A DNA stretch of 6,514 nucleotides from Enterocloster bolteae. Lineage in GTDB: Bacteria > Bacillota_A > Clostridia > Lachnospirales > Lachnospiraceae. Below are positions 1 to 6,514 of this stretch, one piece after another. A program made the position numbers and the translations under genes. Positions within the stretch are counted from its first letter, which is position 1. Every line of letters starts with the position of its first letter. The notes beneath the pieces were generated by a model that did not search any database, was not told the DNA's origin, and was given only the letters and a program-made list of their open reading frames with translations. The stretch is from the NCBI GenBank assembly GCA_021769025.1, contig JAETTS010000147.1:1-6514 (forward strand), read 5' to 3'.

Positions 1-15
1 CGATTGATAGAACAT
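1..15 (-). CDS. Start of an unidentified gene, cut by the window edge
   Basis: Only five codons are visible (MFYQS), so the product cannot be identified. The start is supported by a good ribosome site, AAAAAGGAG at 34-26, placed 10 nt before an ATG at 15-13. It begins 24 nt after the stop of the 601-residue gene on the same strand, with no terminator between, so the two are very likely co-transcribed. By inference from the neighbour it may belong to the same phage-tail-like or eCIS locus, but nothing in these five residues shows that. Confidence 0.6.
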
Positions 16-39
16 ATCTGCCAGTCTCCTTTTTGCAAC

Positions 40-1845
40 TTATTCTTCTTCCTCAAACCCTTTTTTCTTTACAATGGCATATGCATACGTACAGATAATC
101 GGCATGTCGATACAGTAGATCCGAATCTCATATACACCTTCCTTTGCCGGAGCCGTATATTCGCCGTCTGAGGTAATCTCTCCGCTTCCCGGCTCTGTCA
201 GTTCATAAGCCACGCTGCAACTTTCCATATTATTGTATTTCACATGGAAATAATGGCTTTCCTTTGTGCCCATGACAACCGTAGGCGTATCGGTGGAAAT
301 GCTCTTTCCGCTATAGTTCTCTGCCAGTCCCAGATCATTGCCTGCCGGGAACTTGATGGCGATCCAGCGGTAAGTAAGCACCAGGTAGTCCACATTCTCA
401 AGAAGCCTTGCCGCCACGATAAAACTTCCCTTATCGTTCATCACCTTTATGGCAGTCTCCGCGTCTACCGCCGTGGTACGCTCCCCTTTAAACAGATCCG
501 GATTTCCATAAATAGTATTTTTTGCACTGGTATGGAGAGCTGCGTCTTCCGCAATATATTCACAGCCGATATCAATGTATACGTTACCTTTTCCCAGTCC
601 GTGCATGATCTCCCCGGAATAGCGGATATCACCCCTTCTGGCGGATTCCCCCAGAGGAATCTCCAGAGTGCCGGTAGCCACTTCCGGTGCCCGGCCCCCT
701 GTATGCATGTGGCCGGTTTTCTCCAGCTCTGCTTCGAAAGAACTTCTGCTTTCCAATAGTTCCGTGTCCTTCACAAAATATTCCAGACACTCTTCACGCA
801 GAGCCTCCTGGGCAGGAGCTGTGATATAAGTCTTTACATTCCGCTCCAGAACCTCTTCTATAATATAGGCACTTTCTGTCCGCACCAACCTAAGATCCGC
901 CAGACGCACATATTCCTTATAACCGCCCATGTTCTTCATCTCCAGGCTCATACGGCCGATCTCCTGATTCACTAACTCCCTGGGCTTTATGTCAGTAATC
1001 ATGACCTTCATGGAACAGTTAGCTACTGCCTCCACCGCAGCTCCATCCACATAGGCTCTTGCCGTTCCACTCTTTAACAAAATGGAAGTATCCAGCACAG
1101 CCACGTCCTGGGTCACAAGCCAAAATTCTTTTTTTATGGACTCTCCATCTTTCAGGGAAATATCTTCCAGATTAATCTCTATCTCATGCTGTCCGTCCGG
1201 TGTCAGAAAAACCGGAATCTGAAGAACTCCATGATAGGTTAATTTTTTATTCTCAGCAGAGTGCTTCTCTACATGAACCTCTAATTTTACATTCTTTCCG
1301 CGACAAACCGTAGCAGGCATCACCAGTTTCACCGTATAATCATCATTCTCAAGAAGAGCTGCACTGGTGAGAAACTCCGCTTCCATCCTGTATTCCTGTG
1401 CCGCCTCCTCCTGATCCATGAGAAACAACTGATAATTCTCGCTAATTCGGTTATATTCATACTCCTGGGCGCTGTCCCCAGTGCCTTGGTTCATGGTATA
1501 TACCGTATGTACTGGCTCCTCCTTGTACTTAAGGCACAGACAGGCAACATTGGATTTCAAAGACTCAAACCCATCAATTGCCGACAGTTTCTTTACCACA
1601 GAAGACTCCATCACAATTTCACGTCCCAAACCGTCGATGGCAACACCACTCTCTACCAGAAGCGACAAATCGTCTAAGCTGAACACACCGTAGCCGCATA
1701 CCACACCAGCCCCATACATCAAGTTATTAATAAATCTCCGTTTATTATTAAAATAGGTCTGTTCAGCCTGAAAATCCGCCGATGTCAGCATTTTCCCCGA
1801 ATAATAACGATTTCTCTCAAATGGGTATAATTTTGTATTTTTCAT
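40..1845 (-). CDS. Uncharacterised 601-residue protein, eCIS/phage-tail-like locus type
   Basis: Function is not established. The ATG at 1845 has AAGGGA at 1858-1853, 7 nt upstream, and the frame is open for 601 codons with no rival. Visible parts: an N-terminal block at residues 6-78 (YPFERNRYYSGKMLT, then ADFQAEQ, YGAGVVCGYGV and SGVAIDGLGREIV); an Ig-like beta-rich middle, roughly 165-285; a block at 389-430 with TGTLEIPLGESARRGD and HGLGKGNVYIDIG; and a C-terminal Ig-like segment, about 518-592, with GEITSDGEYTAPAKEG, ending in an acidic tail. There is no signal peptide or membrane segment, so it should be made in the cytoplasm. From memory, the N-terminal pattern (YF-G--LT--DF-AEQ-Y, then G-GVV-GL, then G-A-D--GREI) and the EIPLG/HGLG-G block occur in proteins encoded in extracellular contractile injection system loci of diverse bacteria. 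The role there is unclear; a peripheral, decorating or baseplate-linked part is my inference. It begins 185 nt behind atpC, separated by two terminators, and is followed closely by another gene. An unrelated adhesin-like or scaffold role is possible. Confidence 0.72.
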   Translation of the reverse strand: MKNTKLYPFERNRYYSGKMLTSADFQAEQTYFNNKRRFINNLMYGAGVVCGYGVFSLDDLSLLVESGVAIDGLGREIVMESSVVKKLSAIDGFESLKSNVACLCLKYKEEPVHTVYTMNQGTGDSAQEYEYNRISENYQLFLMDQEEAAQEYRMEAEFLTSAALLENDDYTVKLVMPATVCRGKNVKLEVHVEKHSAENKKLTYHGVLQIPVFLTPDGQHEIEINLEDISLKDGESIKKEFWLVTQDVAVLDTSILLKSGTARAYVDGAAVEAVANCSMKVMITDIKPRELVNQEIGRMSLEMKNMGGYKEYVRLADLRLVRTESAYIIEEVLERNVKTYITAPAQEALREECLEYFVKDTELLESRSSFEAELEKTGHMHTGGRAPEVATGTLEIPLGESARRGDIRYSGEIMHGLGKGNVYIDIGCEYIAEDAALHTSAKNTIYGNPDLFKGERTTAVDAETAIKVMNDKGSFIVAARLLENVDYLVLTYRWIAIKFPAGNDLGLAENYSGKSISTDTPTVVMGTKESHYFHVKYNNMESCSVAYELTEPGSGEITSDGEYTAPAKEGVYEIRIYCIDMPIICTYAYAIVKKKGFEEEE

Positions 1846-1907
1846 ATTCTATTCCCTTCTTGATGTATGCTGTTTTTAAGCTATTACGATTTGTTCAATT
1901 TTAGCAT
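1846..1907 (-). promoter_or_regulatory. Leader of the 601-residue gene, no clear promoter
   Basis: This AT-rich stretch lies between the second terminator and the ATG at 1845, so a promoter for the gene is expected here. TTGAAC at 1898-1893 could serve as a -35 box, but nothing resembling TATAAT lies 16-18 nt downstream. TAATAG at 1886-1881 is a possible -10 without a good -35. The only clear element is the ribosome site AGAAGGGA at 1860-1853. The gene may use a weak or alternative-sigma promoter, or depend on read-through. Confidence 0.3.
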
Positions 1908-1951
1908 AAAAAAATAGGGCTATCCACTAGCCAAACGGTTAGGATAAGCCC
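1908..1951 (-). terminator. Second intrinsic terminator after the atp operon
   Basis: On the minus strand GGGCT (1951-1947) pairs with AGCCC (1921-1917) and ATCC (1945-1942) with GGAT (1925-1922), leaving one bulged base at 1946. Inside, TAACC (1941-1937) nearly matches GGCTA (1932-1928) around a four-base loop, with one A-C mismatch. The hairpin is followed immediately by TATTTTTTT (1916-1908). This is the layout of a rho-independent terminator reading leftward, toward the 601-residue gene. It could also be a copy of a small dispersed hairpin repeat. Confidence 0.75.
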
Positions 1952-1973
1952 CTGTCCGGAAGTTTTTAGGCAA

Positions 1974-2026
1974 CAAAAAAACTGTATGAGGGATGCGTTG
2001 TCTTCTGATCTCTCATACAGTTTTTG
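1974..2026 (-). terminator. Intrinsic terminator of the ATP synthase operon
   Basis: A perfect 10-bp stem pairs 2021-2012 (ACTGTATGAG on the minus strand) with 1990-1981 (CTCATACAGT), around a 21-nt loop with a possible 3-bp inner helix. A T-run at 1980-1975 follows on the minus strand. Flanking A and T runs on both sides extend the stem and would also provide a T-run for plus-strand transcripts, so it could act in both directions. It starts 9 nt after the atpC stop, where the operon end is expected. Confidence 0.88.
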
Positions 2027-2030
2027 TTTT

Positions 2031-2429
2031 TTATTGTCTTGCTTCCAGACGAGTCAACGCACGCTTCAATGCCAACTCCGCACGTAAGGTGTCTGTCTCT
2101 GCAGCATTGTCTTTAATCCGGCGCTCTGCACGGATTCTTGCTTCTTCCGCACGCCTTACGTCAATCTCGTCAGGCCACTCCGCAACCTCTGCCAGAATCT
2201 TAATCTCATCTGGCAGGATCTCAATGAATCCTGCATGGAGAGCCGCCTTCTTCACCTCAGATGCCTCATGAATCCGAAGCACTCCCGGCGCTACGATAGC
2301 GGTCAGCGGAATATGGTTGGCATACACACCAATCTGTCCCTCTGTGGTAGTCAGCTCTACCATACTGACCTCCCCTGCATAAAACTCTTTATCCGGAGTC
2401 ACTACCTGTAATTTGAACATATCCGCCAT
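2031..2429 (-). CDS. atpC: ATP synthase F1 epsilon subunit
   Basis: This is the epsilon subunit of F1Fo-ATP synthase, part of the rotating central stalk, which couples gamma to the c-ring and can restrain ATP hydrolysis. At 132 residues it is full length for Firmicutes. Residues 1-85 form the N-terminal beta-sandwich, with TPDKEFYAGEV, TTTEGQIGVYANHIPL and PGVLRIH recognisable. About 88-132 form the C-terminal helical pair, rich in Ala, Arg and Glu. IDVRRA at 89-94 matches the I/LDxxRA motif known from ATP-binding epsilon subunits of Bacillus, so ATP sensing is possible but not shown. The ATG at 2429 has AGGAGGG at 2442-2436, 6 nt upstream, overlapping the atpD TAG stop, which suggests coupled translation. 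A second ATG three codons later fits the ribosome site less well. It is the last gene of the operon. Confidence 0.97.
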   Translation of the reverse strand: MADMFKLQVVTPDKEFYAGEVSMVELTTTEGQIGVYANHIPLTAIVAPGVLRIHEASEVKKAALHAGFIEILPDEIKILAEVAEWPDEIDVRRAEEARIRAERRIKDNAAETDTLRAELALKRALTRLEARQ

Positions 2430-2440
2430 ATCTTACCCTC

Positions 2441-3928
<1,488 letters not shown>

Positions 3929-4786
3929 CTATGATATGGCGTTTGCACCTGCCACAATCTCCGTAAGTTCCTGGGTGATTGCACCTTGTCTTGCACGATT
4001 GTACTGCAGGCTCAAATCTTCTATCATCTCTTCCGCGTTGCTGGTCGCAGAATCCATGGCTGTCATACGTGCCCCATTCTCACTGGCCACTGCCTCAAGA
4101 AGCGCCCCATAGATCAGGCTGCTCATATACTTTGGTACGATGGAATCCAGTACCTCCTCATCCCCTGGCTCGTAAGTCATGAGGGCATGAGCTTTCGGGC
4201 TTTCCTGATCCTCTGTCTCCTCCAGTTCCACCGGAAGAAGCTTTAACAGCTTGGGAGTCTGAGACGCCGCATTCCGAAACGATGTATATGCCAGATAGAT
4301 CTCCCCGATCTTTCCCTGTGCAAATGCATCCAGAAGCTCCAGCGTGATATCTGCCGCATCTCGATACAACGGCTCATTGATCACTTCCGAATAGTCCGCC
4401 TGAATAGTAAAGCCTCTTCTTGACAATCCGTCACGGCCTTTCCGCCCGATCGCGTAGACATACGTATCCTGTGCGGGCAGTTCACCATTCACAAGCTTTA
4501 TAATATTGTTGTTATATCCGCCTGCCAGACCTCTGTTGGAAGTGATAGCAATCACCGCTTTCTTGGGTGATTCCCCGGCCTTCAGATATTTGTGGTTAAT
4601 ATTACCGGACTTTTTAAGTATGGAGCTGATGGTTTCATACATCATGTTAAAATACGGCTTTGAGCTTTCGGCTTTGGCTCTGGACTTCTGCAGTTTTACG
4701 GTGGCTACCAGCTTCATGGCTTTCGTAATCTGTTCCGTGCTCTGGATACTGTCTCTCCTGCGCTTAATATCTCTCATAGATGCCAT
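3929..4786 (-). CDS. atpG: ATP synthase F1 gamma subunit
   Basis: Gamma is the rotor shaft: its two long terminal helices sit in the alpha3-beta3 ring and its foot touches the c-ring. The protein has 285 residues, normal for the family. The N-terminal helix reads IKRRRDSIQSTEQITKAMKL (7-26). The Rossmann-like middle domain contains SNRGLAGGYNNN (83-94). The C-terminal helix contains ARMTAMDSATSNAEEM (239-254) and YNRARQGAITQEL (262-274), the most conserved stretch of the family. The ATG at 4786 has AGGTGA at 4799-4794, 7 nt upstream. An in-frame ATG three codons later is a less likely start. It lies 20 nt after atpA. Confidence 0.97.
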   Translation of the reverse strand: MASMRDIKRRRDSIQSTEQITKAMKLVATVKLQKSRAKAESSKPYFNMMYETISSILKKSGNINHKYLKAGESPKKAVIAITSNRGLAGGYNNNIIKLVNGELPAQDTYVYAIGRKGRDGLSRRGFTIQADYSEVINEPLYRDAADITLELLDAFAQGKIGEIYLAYTSFRNAASQTPKLLKLLPVELEETEDQESPKAHALMTYEPGDEEVLDSIVPKYMSSLIYGALLEAVASENGARMTAMDSATSNAEEMIEDLSLQYNRARQGAITQELTEIVAGANAIS

Positions 4787-4806
4787 CGATCACTCACCTG
4801 CTTTCC

Positions 4807-6333
<1,527 letters not shown>

Positions 6334-6342
6334 TTATAGTCT

Positions 6343-6514
6343 TTACGCCAGCTGTACATTCAAAAGTTCCTTTTTCAGTTCATACAGCCGGGTTTTGATG
6401 CTGCTGTCAACGACTCTGTCACCGATGCGGATGACCATGCCGCCAATCAGGGATGGGTCTACATTATAGTTCATCTCGAATTCCACATATCGGGTTGTCG
6501 CCAATAATTTCTCT
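6343..6514 (-). CDS. atpH: ATP synthase delta subunit, C-terminal fragment
   Basis: The last 56 codons of the delta subunit are present; the 5' end lies beyond the window. Reading from 6513, the protein starts EKLLATTRYVEFEMNYN and ends at TAA (6345-6343). The stretch VDPSLIGGMVIRIGDRVVD, followed by SSIKTRLYELKKELL, is the typical C-terminal signature of delta/OSCP proteins. Delta joins the top of the F1 head to the peripheral stalk formed by the b subunits. It lies 33 nt before atpA on the same strand, as in the standard atpBEFHAGDC order, so atpB, atpE and atpF are expected to the right of the window. The cut is due to the window, not gene damage. Confidence 0.95.
   Translation of the reverse strand, partial: EKLLATTRYVEFEMNYNVDPSLIGGMVIRIGDRVVDSSIKTRLYELKKELLNVQLA

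Noticed and set aside
244..759. A 171-codon open frame on the plus strand, opposite the 601-residue gene
   Set aside because: Antisense to a well-supported gene, low-complexity Cys/His-rich translation, and no convincing ribosome site.
1865..1872. CATACATC on the minus strand, resembling a sigma-E/sigma-K sporulation -10 box
   Set aside because: No matching -35 lies at the needed distance, and the start of transcription would fall inside the ribosome site of the gene.
1951..1959. Nine-base CCTGTCCGG, found inverted in the atpG-atpD spacer
   Set aside because: Too short to distinguish from chance in 6.5 kb, and the two sites share no wider context.

Overview
The window is Firmicutes-type DNA, most likely from a clostridium of the Lachnospiraceae. 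This is inferred from the style of the ATP synthase proteins (for example, an alpha subunit beginning [16 protein letters not shown]), strong AGGAGG-like ribosome sites, and the H-A-G-D-C gene order. I cannot name a genus. Every gene I can support reads on the minus strand, so the window is described from right to left.

Right and centre (about 2031-6514): the 3' part of an F1Fo-ATP synthase operon, atpH (delta, 5' end cut off), atpA (alpha), atpG (gamma), atpD (beta) and atpC (epsilon). All catalytic landmarks of alpha and beta are intact. Spacing is tight (11 to 33 nt) except for 96 nt before atpD. Two starts should be moved inward from the longest open frame: atpA to 6309 and atpD to 3832. 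In atpD the extra codons contain the ribosome site itself. In atpA the GTG start forms the last bases of the GAGGTG site.

Middle left (1846-2030): a 185-nt gap with two consecutive intrinsic-terminator hairpins on the minus strand, each followed by a U-rich tract. They appear to close the atp operon. About 60 nt then lead into the next gene, with no convincing sigma-A promoter.

Left (1-1845): a 601-residue protein of unknown function, followed 24 nt later by the ribosome site and first five codons of another gene. The protein has no signal peptide. It has an N-terminal block and a later glycine-rich block that resemble, from memory, proteins found in extracellular contractile injection system (eCIS, phage-tail-like) loci, and a C-terminal Ig-like segment. 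If that resemblance holds, the window catches the first gene of a tail-like particle cluster lying directly behind a housekeeping operon. This is the only part of the window likely to be poorly described. The ATP synthase part is ordinary.
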